Origin: Oncomelania hupensis
Taxonomy: Eukaryota > Mollusca > Gastropoda > Littorinimorpha > Pomatiopsidae
Direction of reading: 5' to 3'
DNA length: 64,000 nucleotides
Assembly (NCBI GenBank): GCA_036898135.1
Contig: CM072523.1
Coordinates: 38,404,951 to 38,468,950 of the forward strand
A program made the position numbers and the translations under genes. Below, in pieces: positions 12,797 to 27,700 of this stretch (its first letter is position 1; each line of letters opens with the position of its first letter). Below the pieces are notes generated by a model. It saw only the letters and a list, made by a program, of their open reading frames with translations. It ran no database searches and was not told the DNA's origin.

Positions 12797-15700
12797 GGAA
12801 AAAAGAAGAAAAAGAAATAATAGAAATAAAAAAAACAGATTATTGCTAATCTGTTCGATTGAGTCCTATAAATAGTCCAAAAATGGTACTTAAAACACAA
12901 TTGTCCGCCCGTCCGCCATCTGTCTGTGCAGAAATTGCAAGTGGCCTAATTTCTCGGAACTGATTTCATATATCACAACCAAACTTAGTAGGGTGGTTTA
13001 CAGTCATGAGAACTCGAAAGTGATCAGTGAATGAATTACCTCACTTCAAGATCAAGGCCACAGCACCAGCAAATGTTATTTCACAAATGACAATTTTTCA
13101 CAATTTGACATTTTTCCTTTTTGTCAGTGTTGAATCTCTACCTCGACTTGTCTTTGTTTGACAACAGTTGACCGTCTCGTGGCCACGCTTGCCGTGCTGG
13201 GCGGTGAGCTGGAGATGCCCTGGCATTTTGACAGGCTGTACAAGGTAACCGTCTGCCGTTTGAGCTAGTTCACTTTGAGGAATCGCACTATGCAAAAGTG
13301 TTATTACTAGCTAATTGGCCAATTTATTTTTGATCCCATTTGAATGACTCGCTCCTCACTGAAGTCTTCCTGTCCAACTGCGTGCTGAGAAAATATGACG
13401 TCAGGCACTGGATTAAAATACCTAGGATGTATACATGTACACATGGTGCAATGGAGTCTGCCTGTTTAGAAATCCGGCATTCTATAGAATGCCTAGATAG
13501 AATGACTAGATACAGAATATAATGCACTAGGCATTATATACAATACCGGGATTTCACACATTGCCGGTAACATATACAATAACCAGCAATGTCTCGCCAC
13601 TTGAGTTTTACCACATGTTGATTGAATCACGTTTTATACAGAATTGAATGAAGACTTCCTGTGAACTTGCAGGTGGAGATTACGGACGATCTAAAGGCCA
13701 TGGGTCTGGATTACGACAGCGAATTTGAGGTGCACTTAAAAATCAGGGACGTGTACGGAAACGAAGTGGACGAGAACACCTTCAGCCATGACACCATCAT
13801 CCACGTCAAAGGCCATGGTGAGTCTTTTTTCTCCCCCCTCTCCATCCCGCTCCCACTGCCTCCTCCCCTTTCATCCCACCCCTCCGAACGGAAACGATGC
13901 TTAACGTCCTATTGCATGAGCGTTAAGGACGATCACCACGTCGCCACCCTGACAACAATGACCATCATCATCCCCTATCCCCCACAACCCTTTATAGGAT
14001 AGTGACCTGGTAACATCCAAAAAAAACCGTTTTGAGCTTTCTGGCAAGCGACACGACAAACTCTTCATCAATTGTGTAATAACCATTTCTTTGCACTAGA
14101 CCTAATCCAAGCAATACATGAGAAAAAAAAGCTCTGTACAACAGCAAGAGTTGAAGTGTATAGGCCAAACCGCCAAACATTCTCTAGCTTCTGTACAATA
14201 AACAAAGTCGGGTCTAATAAAATGGTGATTATATAGACTAGTATGTGCTAGTTGCAGCTCATCTTACAATAGCGCATGCGAACGCTTCCTAACAAATTCG
14301 TGTTAGAGTACAAGTGAGATCCTATCCTATCCTGTCCCGTAACCCGAAGGTCGTAGGGGCACCACAGATGATCGTTTAACCAGCATACTCCATCTTTCTC
14401 TGTCTTCAGCAGCCCTGATGGCTTCGCTCAGTGTCAAACCAGTCCATTCTCGAATGTTGTCCTCCCACTCTTTTTCGGTCTCCCTCTTCTTCTACCTCCT
14501 TGCACTGTGCCTTGCAGAATAGTCTTTGCAAGGCCTGATGATCTGGTGACGTGGCCATACCATCGGAGTTTCCGTTTCTTCACCACTGTTAGCAGGTCAT
14601 CGTGTTGTCCAATGGCTTGCGTGATGGTCTGTTGGACTTCGTCGTTGGTGATGTGTTGGGTATAGGAAATGCCCAGAAGTCTTCTGTAGCACCTCATCTC
14701 CATGCTTTGTATTCTTCGTTGGAGATCTGCTGTGAGGGTCCATGCTTCACAAGCATATAGGAAGATGGAGATGACAAGGGAGCGCAGCAGTCTTACTTTG
14801 GAATGTAGACTGATGGTCCTGTCTTTCCAAATGGGCTTCAACCTTGTCAGGGCAGCAGTTGTTTGCCAGCTTGTCAGGGCAGCAGTTGTTTGATTGAAAC
14901 AACAAGTGAGGACGTTTCTTAATATTGTATAATGTATCGTTTCAGCCTCGACCACGCTGGTGGTGCAGAAATAAAACATTACCTTTTATACCTTGCTGAC
15001 TAAGCGTGCTGTTTGCAGCTCGTCTTAAAATATCATATGAAAAAGCGCTTTATATTACTGTGTAACACATCACCGTTTCAGTCTCTTCTACAACACCGGT
15101 GAAGGAGTACAAGATTCGTAGCAACGTGGAGCACCTGACCAGGGAGCAGGTCCAGAACCTTCGTGACGCCTTCGAGGGACTGGAAGCTGATACGTCCACC
15201 GCTGGCTTCGGACAGATCGCCGCCTTCCACGGCGAGCCCAAGTGGTGCCCGAGCCCCGACGCCGAGGTTAAGTATGCCTGCTGCGCCCACGGCATGGCCG
15301 TCTTCCCCCACTGGCACAGACTCCTCACCGTCCAGGTTCGTCTCCCTTTTAAAGACCATTCACTATTTCCTTCAATTTTAGAGGAAGAAAAGCAAAGCAA
15401 AACAAAACAAGTGTTGTAAAATATCCAAAATTTCGCCTCTATTTTGAAGGTGTTCTCAGGGTAAACCGTTACAGCAATCAAATAATAAATTCAAAAAAAT
15501 TGATTATTTGATTGCTGTAACGGTTTACAGATTTTGCAGGTGGTGAAAACAGTTGGTCAAATATTCTGTAGTCGGTAAAAACCAATCATAATCAGTAATT
15601 TCCCTTAAATTTTGTGGAACATAATTGCTGTTACAATCCACGCATATAACGGGTCGCGTTTTTTTTTTCATTAAATGTAGAAGTTTATCAAATCAAATAC

Positions 15701-18700
15701 GATCCACCAAAGGTCTACCACATTAAGAATGAGAAAACATTACAAACACAAATAAATAACAAAATGGTGTAGTATTTTCACATCCATTTAATAAGTGTCT
15801 TGAATTGGACAACAAGAAGTTGGTTGGGGGTTTTGCAGGCTGAGAACGCCCTGCAGAGTCACGGTCTGAAAGACGGTCTGTCCTACTGGGACTGGACACT
15901 GCCCATTACGAGCATACCCCAGGCCTACGACAGTGAGACGTACGTCAACAGCGAACAGAATACGGTCCACAACCCGCTCCATGATGCCGAGGTCGACGGT
16001 CACAAGACGACGCGTAGTGTCAATTCTGCAAAACTGTTCGAGCAGCCCGCTTTCGGCAAGTTCACCAGAATCGCTGAGATGGTAAGTATCCCTGCACACT
16101 TCGAAACTTTATCTTTTTGTTCAAACCAGCAAACAATGATTGCAGCGTAATAACAGGCTGAATGAGTAGAGAACAGTTGAGCTGGGTGGAACTGAACAAC
16201 ACTGATGCCAGTTTTCTCTCAGATGCTGGTTGGATTTCACACTCATGCACTGTTGCTGAGAACTCGATGTTCCAGTACATAATACACGCCAACATCAACC
16301 CATTTATATCCCTCCCCACTGAACCAGTTGAAAATGTCAACCTTCATTTCAGCATCATTCACTGCCTTTCCTACTAAAATGTGTGTATATAATCTATAAT
16401 TTCTTTAAGATAATAATCACAATACATTTCCGAAATGTACTGTCCAAGATCTCACAGATCAGGTTCAACTTGGGTTCATGTGATGATTACAACTCGATAC
16501 AAAAACTATCTCGCGCCACAGGTGATGCTGGCCTTCGAGCAGACCAACTATTGCGACTTTGAGGTGCAGTTCGAGATTGCTCACAACTACATCCACGCCC
16601 TGGTGGGTGGTCGGGAGGAGTACTCCATGGCCTCTCTCAGATACACCGCCTACGACCCGATCTTCTTCGCCCACCACTCCAACACCGACAGGTAAGGGCA
16701 ACAATGCTCTGGCTTCTGCCCCCCTCCTCCCTCCCCAATCTATGGAACGTCCTTTTCCCTCAGTTCAGTCAGTGAGAGCATGTTATCATTACAGAAGTCA
16801 TTAAAAAATCGCCTCTTGAGTCTTTCATTTAAGCTGGTGTGGTTCTTGTGGTCACGAATCTCAGCTGTGTGTATATGTTCATAATTGCTATTTAAAATCT
16901 GAGGATCACTTTGATTTTCACCTGCATGCGCATTGAACATATCTTCCTAAGTTGAAGATCTTGTTATAGAAGACATCAACGTCAATAATAAAAAAGATTA
17001 ACTTATTAAGGAAGGGAAAGGGAGACAACAGCTACCTCTTGCAGGAGTCACTCTTCCTCGAATTGGCCAAGCTGTACAGAAATGGAGTATCGTATTGCCT
17101 TTTGGACATCCTTTCAAATGATTTGTGGGGAAAACCTCACTTACTTAATGCACGTCACCCCTGCCAGGGTATGGGCCGCCAACAGCAGCTCTCCAGAGTC
17201 CTCTGCCCTGTGCCATTTTTTCTAACTGACTCCAGGTGTAGCCCATCTTGGTGGTGTCGGCCTCGAGGTCGCGTCGCCAGGTGTTCCTTGGACGGCCTCT
17301 CTTTCGCTTTCCCTGGGGGTTCCACTTCAGCGCCTGCCGGGTGACGTTCGTCGCTGGTTTGCGTAGGGTATGCCCTATCCAGCCCCATATCCTTTTCCTG
17401 ATTTCATCTTCAGCAGGGAGTTGGCGGGTCCTTTCCCAAAGGTTGGCGTTGCTGATGGTGTCGGGCGAAAACCTCACTACAGCCAGCAAATGTTTACTTC
17501 TTATTTCCATCTGTATTCTTCTGTCGAAGTAGGTTTCATGTAGGCCTATCAACATAATTAGCTTGCTTTAATAAGAAAGAGTACAATTATGTGATGATAG
17601 GGCGTCCAGTCACGAAGTTGCTGTCAAACAAATTGTGTACAAACATAGGACTAGTTAGTCTCGCCAAGAGACTAGAGATTTGCAGAAGTTCCTACACGCT
17701 CTGCATGAATATATATATATATATTTTTTAATGTTTCACTTACATTCTGGTAAAAAGACTGAAAATGACATTCATCTGCGTAGAAGTTTGCATTTTTGCT
17801 TGATTATGGAAGTGTCACTCTCTATGCCGACATGCAGTGGACACAATTGTGGCAGAAATCTTGAGTAATAATGGAATTTGAACAAATTGATGCAGTTTTG
17901 CACCAAATAAGTGTGGATTTCTTATAAAAACAATGTAGACCTACATTGTCATTTCCAAAAATAGTTTTCTAATAAAGTGTACACACAACGAGGACAGATC
18001 CTTCTCGGCTTCTGGAATATAATATGAATTCGAACAAACAGAAGTTCAGAAATTCGTACGCAAAAACTGGTGTATTTGTGGATAATTGGCATCATGCCCT
18101 ACCCTGTTTCCCAGACTGTGGGCCATCTGGCAGAAACTTCAGAAGTACCGCGGCCTTCCCTACAACACCGCCAACTGTGCTGTGTCTTCTATGCGTGCGC
18201 CTCTGCAGCCCTTCGCTCAGGGTTCAGCTGTGAACCCCGACCCCGAGACACGTGATCACTCTACCCCCTTCGACGTGTTTCACTACAAAGATTCTTTCCA
18301 CTACACATATGACAACTATGAGTTCAACGGCTTGTCCGTCAGCCAGATCCAGAAGGAGGTCAGTTATTTCTTACTATTTGATTTTTGCAAGAAAGATTTA
18401 ATTAATAAAGTGGACAGGACCAAAAGCAATATAAAACTTGTCGAATGAAATTAGTACTACCTGTGTCTATTTCTCACTTGTTGACTGTTATGATAAAGGA
18501 CACAATTGTTTAATTGCCTACTTGGCCTAGGCCATGATCCAGTGCCATTAATGCCTCTCCTATGCTTTCGACTCCCAATAAAAAGCAGTGCTAACAAAGA
18601 CTATAAATCTGTACTATAATGCTTGAAGTGCTGTGTTGTGTGTGCAGGTGCTGAAGCGTCAGCATGACGACCGCACCTTTGCTGGCTTCCTGCTGCGCGG

Positions 18701-21700
18701 TATCGGAGAGTCCGCTCTCGTCACCTTCAGAATTTGCAAGCCCGACGGATCCTGCACTGATGCCGGCGAATTCTACCTCCTGGGTGACTCCAATGAGTAC
18801 CCATGGGCGTAAGTGGCCACATATTTGTCCTGCATGTTTCCCTTTTTACAAAATGGATGTATTTCTGCCGATGTTTTGACATCTACCTGCTGTATTTCAA
18901 CAAATATTGACATATAACCGGGGAAAAAAAGAACTATTAACAGAGAAAAACAAAATAACCCATATTTTTCTATAGTTATTCATTTATTTTAATATCTATC
19001 AACATCCACGCTTCGCGTCTCTATATTTTGTGAGAGATGCAAAGTTTTGTATTATTACTATCTATTTTTGTATGATTATTATCTATTCTTGTATTATTAT
19101 TATCTATTCACATTTGTGATTTTAGGCAAAAACACACTGTACCAAAACTTCGTGGGGATTGTGTAGATGTAAACACTGTAAGCAGTACAGCTGTGATAGT
19201 TGGTTAACTTTAGACCGTAAAGTTGGGGTTATGCTGAACAAGCTATATGCACATTGGTGCTTTGGGCAGCTATAGTTAAGTCCTGTTTTCAGCCAGCTCC
19301 ACGACCTTGTAAAGCTTTCTGAGGACAATTCAATATCAGAAATGTGCTTACCTTATAGTAGACCTGGTAAAGCGTTATCTGAGGCCAATTAATATCAATA
19401 ATGTGCTTACCTTATAGTAGGCCTGGTAAAGCATTATCCGAGGACAATTCAATATCAATAATGTACTTACCTTATAATAGACCTAATAAAGCGTTAACTG
19501 AGGACAATTCAATATCAATACTGCGCTTACCTTATAGTAGATCATACAGTTGTGCTTACGCGGTTGTTGTGATGCGTTTCTCTCTCTGTCGGTGTCCAGC
19601 TACGACCGCCTGTTCAAGTATGACATCACTCACCAGCTGGAGGACTTACACCTTGACCCTCACGACAACTTTAACATCGAGTACACCGTGCTCAACCTGG
19701 CCGGCAACTCTTTGGGTGATCACGTCTTTGGCAACGCCACCGTCGTCCTGACCCACGGTTAGTTTCTTTCCTTGCTACACTCAAGTAAGCTTTTAATCGC
19801 TGAACTCCAGTTGTTACATTTACTAGACTGTAAATTTACATTGGCGTCTTTGATCATTATGTGGTGTTGTTTTAAAGAAATCGCTGCCCCCCTCATATCC
19901 CTGCCCCCTCCCCCCCTCTTCCCATCACCCACCTCCTTCCTTTTTTTTTCTTTTTTTTTTCATGTGGATGTTATTGTTTTTTTTTGTTTTTTTTAGAATG
20001 ATTCAATGCGTTTACCCAGGAGTTAGCATTCTTATTGCCTTAATAAATGATGTAGTGGGCGCTCGTTGCTCTTAAGTTCACCACTGACAGGGAGAAACCC
20101 TTCGTGGGGCTGTTGGAAGGTTCTGCAACCTTAAATTCAAGATGGTCTAGTAACTTTAACCCCAGGTAGGTGATCACATTTTGACAATATTGACCTACCT
20201 GTTTGTAACCAGTGATGTGCTCAGTGTCTTCACTTTGCTGTTGCAGGCCATGCTACTGGCACCAAGTACTTCCAGGAGCTGTCCGCATCTTCCCATGTTC
20301 GTCGCGATCTTGATGATCTGAGTGTTGGCGAGCTCGAGAGTCTAAAGTCAGCCCTGCTCGATATGGAGAACGATGGATCGTTTGAAGAAATTGCCTCGTA
20401 AGGATATTTGCACCTCAGTTATTGATAAATTGAGAATTCTAGTAATTTAAATGAAAACTTTGTTGTTTATTTATTACTTTCTTTATAAATAAAAGCGTGC
20501 CAAATTTGGTCAATATATGCACAAATTATCCATAAACAAAGTCATTAAATTTTAATGAATTATAAGAAAAAAAAAGACAATTGTGATGATTTTAATAATG
20601 GCGTGGGTAATTTTTTACCCACGACCATCGGGGAAGGTTAAGAAAATACTTCGTGACAATAACTTTCACCTCAATTATTACAAAATGAGAATTCTATTAT
20701 ATTAAGAAAGTTCTTTGTGATAATAATTTTTACTTCAGTTATTACCAAATGAAAATTTAATTATTTTAAGAAAGCACCTCGTGACAACAATTTTAACCTC
20801 GGTTATTACTGAATGAGAATGTGATTATACTAAGAAAGCATACCACATTATAGGCTATTAGGTTGGCATCAATTAAACACACAAGTTGTTCTCATAATTA
20901 TTGAAATATTATGTTAAGAATGAGAGTTAACATGAGAAGTAAAGAGATAAAGAGACAAAGTACTGTTTTAACCTTTGCATGGTCTATATCCTATCCTATC
21001 CTATCCTATCCTGTCCCGTAACCCGGAGGTCATAGGGGCACCATAGATGATCGTTTAACCAGCATACTCCATCTTTCTCTGTCCTCAGCAGCCCTGATGG
21101 CTTCGCTCAGTGTCAAACCAGTCCATTCTCGAATGTTGTCCTCCCACCTCTTTTTCGGTCTCCCTCTTCTTCTACCTCCTTGCACTGTGCCTTGCAGAAT
21201 AGTCTTTGCAAGGCCTGATGATCTGGTGACATGGCCATACCATCGGAGTTTCCGTTTCTTCACCACTGTGAGCAGGTCATCGTGTTGTCCAATGGCTTGT
21301 GTGATGGTCTGTCGGACTTCGTCGTTGGTGATATGTTGGGTATAGGAAATACCCAGAAGCCTTCTGTAGCACCTCATCTCCATGCTTTGTATTCTTCATT
21401 GGAGATCTGCTGTGAGGGTCCATGCTTCGCAGGCATATAGGAAGATGGAGATGACAAGGGAGCGCAGCAGTCTTACTTTGGAATGTAGACTGATGGTCCT
21501 GTCTTTCCAAATGGGCTTCAACCTTGTCAGGGCAGCAGTTGTTTGTGCGATGGTCTATATGTTTTGTATCAATATAAATTACAGTTAAATATTAATTTTC
21601 CTGACAACTAATAAATTAAAATAAATTAAGTCCAATAGAAAAAGGAGAAAATATTCCCTCAAGACATAGTAAATATGATTACTACTGGCTTCTTTTGTAC

Positions 21701-24700
21701 CCGCTTTTATCTCGCGTAAATTTAAATCTAGAAAAAGAAGAAAAGAGAGAGGAACTGTGATATATATATATATAAAGAGAGTGAGTGACAGACAGACAGT
21801 CCTTGTTCGGCTCATTGTAGTCCGCTGGACCCTTTAAACAATGATTAACCCTTAGCCTGCTGACATGTTTTTCCTGCTCTGTGGTAAAAAAAGTTTGACT
21901 TCCAAACAGCACAACCAAAACAGCGCACATGCAGAAATGCACTCAAAAGTATCGATATCATGAACCAAAATGGACTGTAATCAAAGCCTGATAAATACAG
22001 AAATAGTCTGTGTAAAAGGCAAATAATAATATTATAGATCTAGTGAAAATAACAAACTTTTTTTTCACCTACCGTTGTCTGCTAAAAATTGTAGGCGGCG
22101 ATCTTCTTCTTCGTCCGAATCGTAATCACTCCCTCCAGCCTCCGTCAAATAAACATCGTCACCCGCATCAAAATCTTCATCCCCACTATCATCATCAAAG
22201 TTTTCTTCCTGAAACATTTGCGCCACCTCTTCTGCCGTGTATGTTCTGCGTGCCATGATGGCGACGAACGAGGCGGAAAATTTTCGCCAGCCACAAGTAC
22301 TTCAATACGTGCTTTTTGTTTGAAAATTACCCTCTAAACCAAAAGATTTTTCTTTCCAAAACATTACAGTTGGAAGGAAACAACTTTTGTTTCATAATCA
22401 TAATTAAGGATTTATTTTATAAACGCTTTTACCTCCCTTATGCTATCGCCCGTACAACGTACGTGGACATCGAATTAGGCTTGCGTTAAACACCACATAC
22501 TACGCACGTTGACAGCGCAGCATGAAGGTTAACTAACACAGACAAATGGACATGTGAATAAGTAATCGTTGCTGCTTTTTGTGTACCAGATTCCACGGTT
22601 ACCCCGGCAAGTGCCAGCACGATGGTCACCCGGTTGCCTGCTGCGTCCATGGCATGCCTACCTTCCCCCACTGGCACAGGCTCTATGTCGAACAGGTTTG
22701 TAAACGGAATATTATGAGGGGCAAAGTGGGTCATATCCCCTTTCTCCTTGTCCAGCACAGCACTACGGCTATCGTGCTTTCACTGCGAAAGCGAACGAAT
22801 TTGATCCGCACGGGTTGAGAAGTTCATTTGAAACACCCAGTCCGAAGCAAAATCTTTATGAAGTGTTTTGAAAACTAGCTGATAGCAAAACGCAATTAAA
22901 CTTGTATATAATACATGTAATGATAAAGTGTTCTTAAGACTGTATGGCTTGTTAGACAGAGTATTCTATAAAGTGTTGCTCTATACAGCTGTGTCGCCTG
23001 TTGTTTGGAACAGGTTGAGAACGCTCTGCTGGAGCACGGTTCTGCCGTGTCAGTGCCCTACTGGGACTGGTCCAAGTCCATCAAGCAGTTGCCTGACCTC
23101 ATCAGCAAGGCCACCTTCTGGAATTCCAGGACCGCCAAGACAGAGAGAACAACCCCTTCTTCCAGTGAGTGAAACTGCTGGCTTTTCAGATGCATGGCCT
23201 TAGTCGTACAGACACATCTATCGCTATAGAGCCACAGAATTCATGTTCAGAGACAGCTTAACATATATTAGCTTACTGGTTACTGATTCATCAAGAAATT
23301 ACAATGTAGCGCTTCCAACACAAAACAAGGATGCAAATGCAAACAAGGTTTGATTACAATCTTAGGACAAAAGTCTTTCCCATTTGTTTGATTGTGAATG
23401 ATGCAGTGCTGCCTTTCAGGACTGGCATTTCTGATTCATTTCATCCCAACTCGGTTCAATAGTTATTAGTGTTTTGTTTATTTTGGGTTTCTCAGAATCC
23501 ACTTTTTTTTTTTTTAGCAGAGTAGTACATGGTGTGCTAGCTGCTAGTCCTGCCAGTTTAACAGTCATAGCACAGGGGGATAAGCCTACTGACAGATTTT
23601 GCATGTCTTTTCCTTAAGGGTTGTTTGAATGGGAAATCAAAACAATTCATACTGAGGTATTTGCACACAAGACAGGCGTTCAAAGAAATAGATCTTCACT
23701 GAAAAATGTGTGTGTGTGTATGTGTGTGTGTGTGTGCACATGTGCAAGTGCGGCACGTTGTGTATATGTCTGTTTTAAAGTGAAATTGTTAAATGTTATT
23801 TGAATGTTTTCTCTTCCTCCAGTGGCAAAATCTCAGCGTTGAACGAGTACACGACCCGTGACCCTCAGCTTGAACTGTTTGACGACTCCTTCTTCCTGAA
23901 ACAACTGCTGCTGGCTCTGGAACAGAAGTCATACTGCGACTTCGAAATCCAGTATGTCACTGTTTGAATAAAGTAATACATGAAGGAGTGAATGAATGAA
24001 GGAAGGAAGGAAGGAAATTAATGCATGATTCTGGTCAAATCCATTGTGCGATTATTTGAATTAAATTATGGTTGAAGGAAGAAAGGATGGAAGAAAGAAA
24101 TGTATTATGGGAATCCAATCTAGTACAACACTATTTTTGTGAAGGAAGTATGGATTGAAGAAAACATTTATTATAGGAATCCAATCTAGTACGACGTTGT
24201 GTTTATGAAGGAAGAAAGGATGGAAGAAAGAAATGTATTATGGGAATCCAATCTATTGCATAGCTGTGTTTATGAAGGAAGGGAGGAAGTCATGATCAAA
24301 TCCTTTACATCACAGATGAAAGATATAATAAAGGATACATTGAATCAATAAATTATCGGGGCATTGTAGTGGCATGCTGGTATGATTGTGTGCCTTGTTT
24401 CTGCCCGGTAGGTACGAGATCGTCCACAACGGTCTACACGCTTTCCTGGGAGGACGTGGCGATTACTCTCTCAGCAACCTGGACTATGCGGCCTTTGACC
24501 CTGTATTCTTCCTCCATCACGCCTTCGTCGACAAGATCTGGGCCATCTGGCAAGCTCTGCAGAAGTAAGTAACATTGTGATGACACCTTGCAACAAATAT
24601 GATGACAGCAAACTTACACCATGTGACTGTCAAATATTAGAGTGATTCTGATGTCTTTTTTTGAAACCTTCACACTCGATAATATGGTCTTAGAACAGTT

Positions 24701-27700
24701 TAGTAAGCCACATACAAACCTTGGCTCTAGAAAGAATGATCATAGAACAGTTTTGTAATCCAAATTCAAACCTTAACACTAAATAGTATCATCATAGAAT
24801 CATTTTAATAAGCCACATTCAAACCTTGATGCTAGATAGGATGTTCATAGAGAGTTTAGTAAGCCACATTCAAACCTTGACACTAGATAATATGATCATA
24901 GGACAGTTTAGTAAGCCACATTATTGAGGTGAAAGGTCTTCTTCGATGGGCATGTAAAAAAAAAAAAAGACTTGGGCTCCGTTATAACGTGAGCACTTTT
25001 CTAGCAGAGCGGCCCTCGATAGAGTCATTAAGTGTCACCCGATACAACAGGCGCAAAACCACCAGTAGCACAGAAACAGCCACAGCACAGGCTAGTATAA
25101 AAGAGATCAAATGGAATGCATTGACAGTTGAATGGTGACGTTCTGTTGATAGGAACCGTGGACTGCCATACGAAGAGACCGACTGCGCGCTGCGCTTAAC
25201 CTCATGCGTAAGCCCCTACACCCCTTCGACGACAAAACCATCAACCATTTCGAGACCACAATCCATTACAGCCGTCCCGTCGACGTCTTCGACTACAGCA
25301 ACCACCTTGGCTACCACTACGACAACCTCAACCTTAATAATTGGAACCCCGAGCAGCTGGAACAGGTCTTGGAGAAGCAGAGGTCAGTATAGAGAGACGA
25401 GGCTATGCCACGTTGAGGGTAATACTGGCTGCTGTATTCTGGCTTAAGGGTAGTATATGGTGCAATAGGATAAACTGCTATTGGATCAGTAACTGAAACC
25501 ACAATAAACAATGTGAACTCAGCTTGTCCTGCTATGTATAACAGCACCAGTAACCAAACCTCAGACCATCACACAAGCCATTGGAAAATATGATGACATG
25601 CTCACAGTGGTGAAGAAACGGAAACTCCGATGGTATGGCCACACCACCAGAGCATCAGGCTTTGCAACGACCATCCTGCAAGGCATGGTGCAAGAAGGCA
25701 AACAAAGAGAGAGACAAAAAAAGAGGTGGGAGGACAACATTCGATAATGGACTGGTTTGACACTGAGCGAAGCCATGAGGATTGCTGAGGACAGAGAAAG
25801 GTGGAGTATGCTGGTTTAACAATCATCTGTGGTGCCCCTACGACCTTCGAGTTACGGGATAGGATATGATATATAATTACCAAATATTATCATGATGGAA
25901 AGAGCATAAAGGATAGAAAAGTTTTTAGTTTCAAAGCAAGATAAGTGCACGCTTACTAAGCATAAATAGCAAGAAAGGAAACACGTGTTTTCTGAATGTA
26001 TCAACAATAACTTGTGCATGTAAGCGTGAGATTGATACAGATCACTGCGTTTTGAGTTTGTCACTCCTACTTTCAGTGGTCACTGACCTAGTACCCTACA
26101 AATCTGTTTTCCAACCTTCAATTCCATTGGAAAATAAACACTGCAGATATCCGATTTTGAATGTGGTCGCGTCTCTTGAGGGGGAAAATAGGAATTCCCT
26201 TTTCAGTGAGCATATAACTAGCATTGAATAAAACGTGTTTACCAAGTTTCAGGTCATTTGGACCGTTAACTCTGGAGATCAACAAACAAACAGGCAAGCA
26301 CACAGACACTGAGAGACAGACATTCAAGCAGGCAGGCAGACAGACTTAGTACAACCTATGCACTCTAGCCTTTAAAGAGGGAGTTAAAAAAGATGATAAT
26401 GCAGATAATGTCTGCAGAGTTTCAAAACATTTTGATTACTCTTTCATGTAAACTGTAGTGTTGGCCAAAAACTGCTAGTTTTGACTAAGGAGTTTACTCA
26501 GTGTAACCTCTCTAGATCAAAATTTAGCTCTGTGTCCTAGGGTTATTTTTTGTGTGAATAACAATATAATAATAATGAATGTACCTGCACAATTTTAGGC
26601 AATTCTATCTACTATTTCATGATTTATTGTAATTTTAGTTTCCAATGGTAGCCAAAATTGCAGATTTTTTGTCTTTAAAAAGTGTTACTGTGTCTCATTG
26701 AAATTTAATTTTCAGTCACAAAAAATGTCAGAAATTTACTTACAAGGCACATTTTTACCTTTCTGGTGATTGTCATGCTCAAATCTTCATTTTCTGTTAA
26801 TCTGTGCAGTTGTTTACTATTATACAACTTTTCTCTCAAGTGTGCCATCCTTCATTTCAGAAATTATGCTCTAAATTGAAAAGTAGCACGGCATGATATA
26901 CTTTTTTTGTTTGTATTTTATGTATTCTCAGGATGTTTGCTTGAAAATAAACCTCATTTTAGGAAATTCTATCCACTTTGATTTCAACTATTTTCAAGCT
27001 TTCATCATTACTGCCATTTTAATTAAACCAAGTTGTAATCTATGACATAAGTGGTACACCTTTTTTTAAAAAAATCCTACAGTAATTGTTATTTCCTGTT
27101 TGGAGCGATGTAGGTCACATGCTACAAGAGTAATTTATAATTTCAGTGGCCTGTGGTAAGTAGTTCACATGCTACTAGAGTAAGGTATCATTTCATTGGC
27201 CTGTGATGTGAAGTATGTCAAATGCTATTTCAGCAGATCTTTTATACGGATCAGGAGTGAGTCCTCTTTCAAACAAGTTGTGGTCCTGATTTTGTGGTCC
27301 TGATTCTGCTCTTTGCAGATCCACTGGACCCTGTAAGCAATGAATAACTAACTACTAGAGTAAATGTCATTTCATTGGCCTATGGTAAAGTAGGTTGCAT
27401 GCTACTAGAGTGAATGTTAATTCATTGGCCTGTGATGATGCAGGCACAGTGACCGCTTGTTCGCGGGTTTCATGCTGCACAACATCGGCACGTCTGCGGT
27501 GGTTGAGATCTACATATGTGTGGGCACTGGCAGGGGAAGCAAGGACTGCAACCACCCTGCTGGTCATTTCGCTATCCTAGGTGGCTCCTTGGAGATGCCC
27601 TTCACCTTCGACAGACTGTACAAGTAAGTCACTGTCAGATCATCAAGTCTATAAATGTTTATCACATCTCAACCTGCGAAAGACTGGGAAGCGCCTTTTG

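Noticed and set aside
13473..13490. 18-bp perfect palindrome as a regulatory operator
   Set aside because: Isolated AT-rich intronic palindrome with no supporting context.
19319..19545. CRISPR-like array
   Set aside because: Units are contiguous 60-bp minisatellite copies without unique spacers, in a eukaryotic intron.
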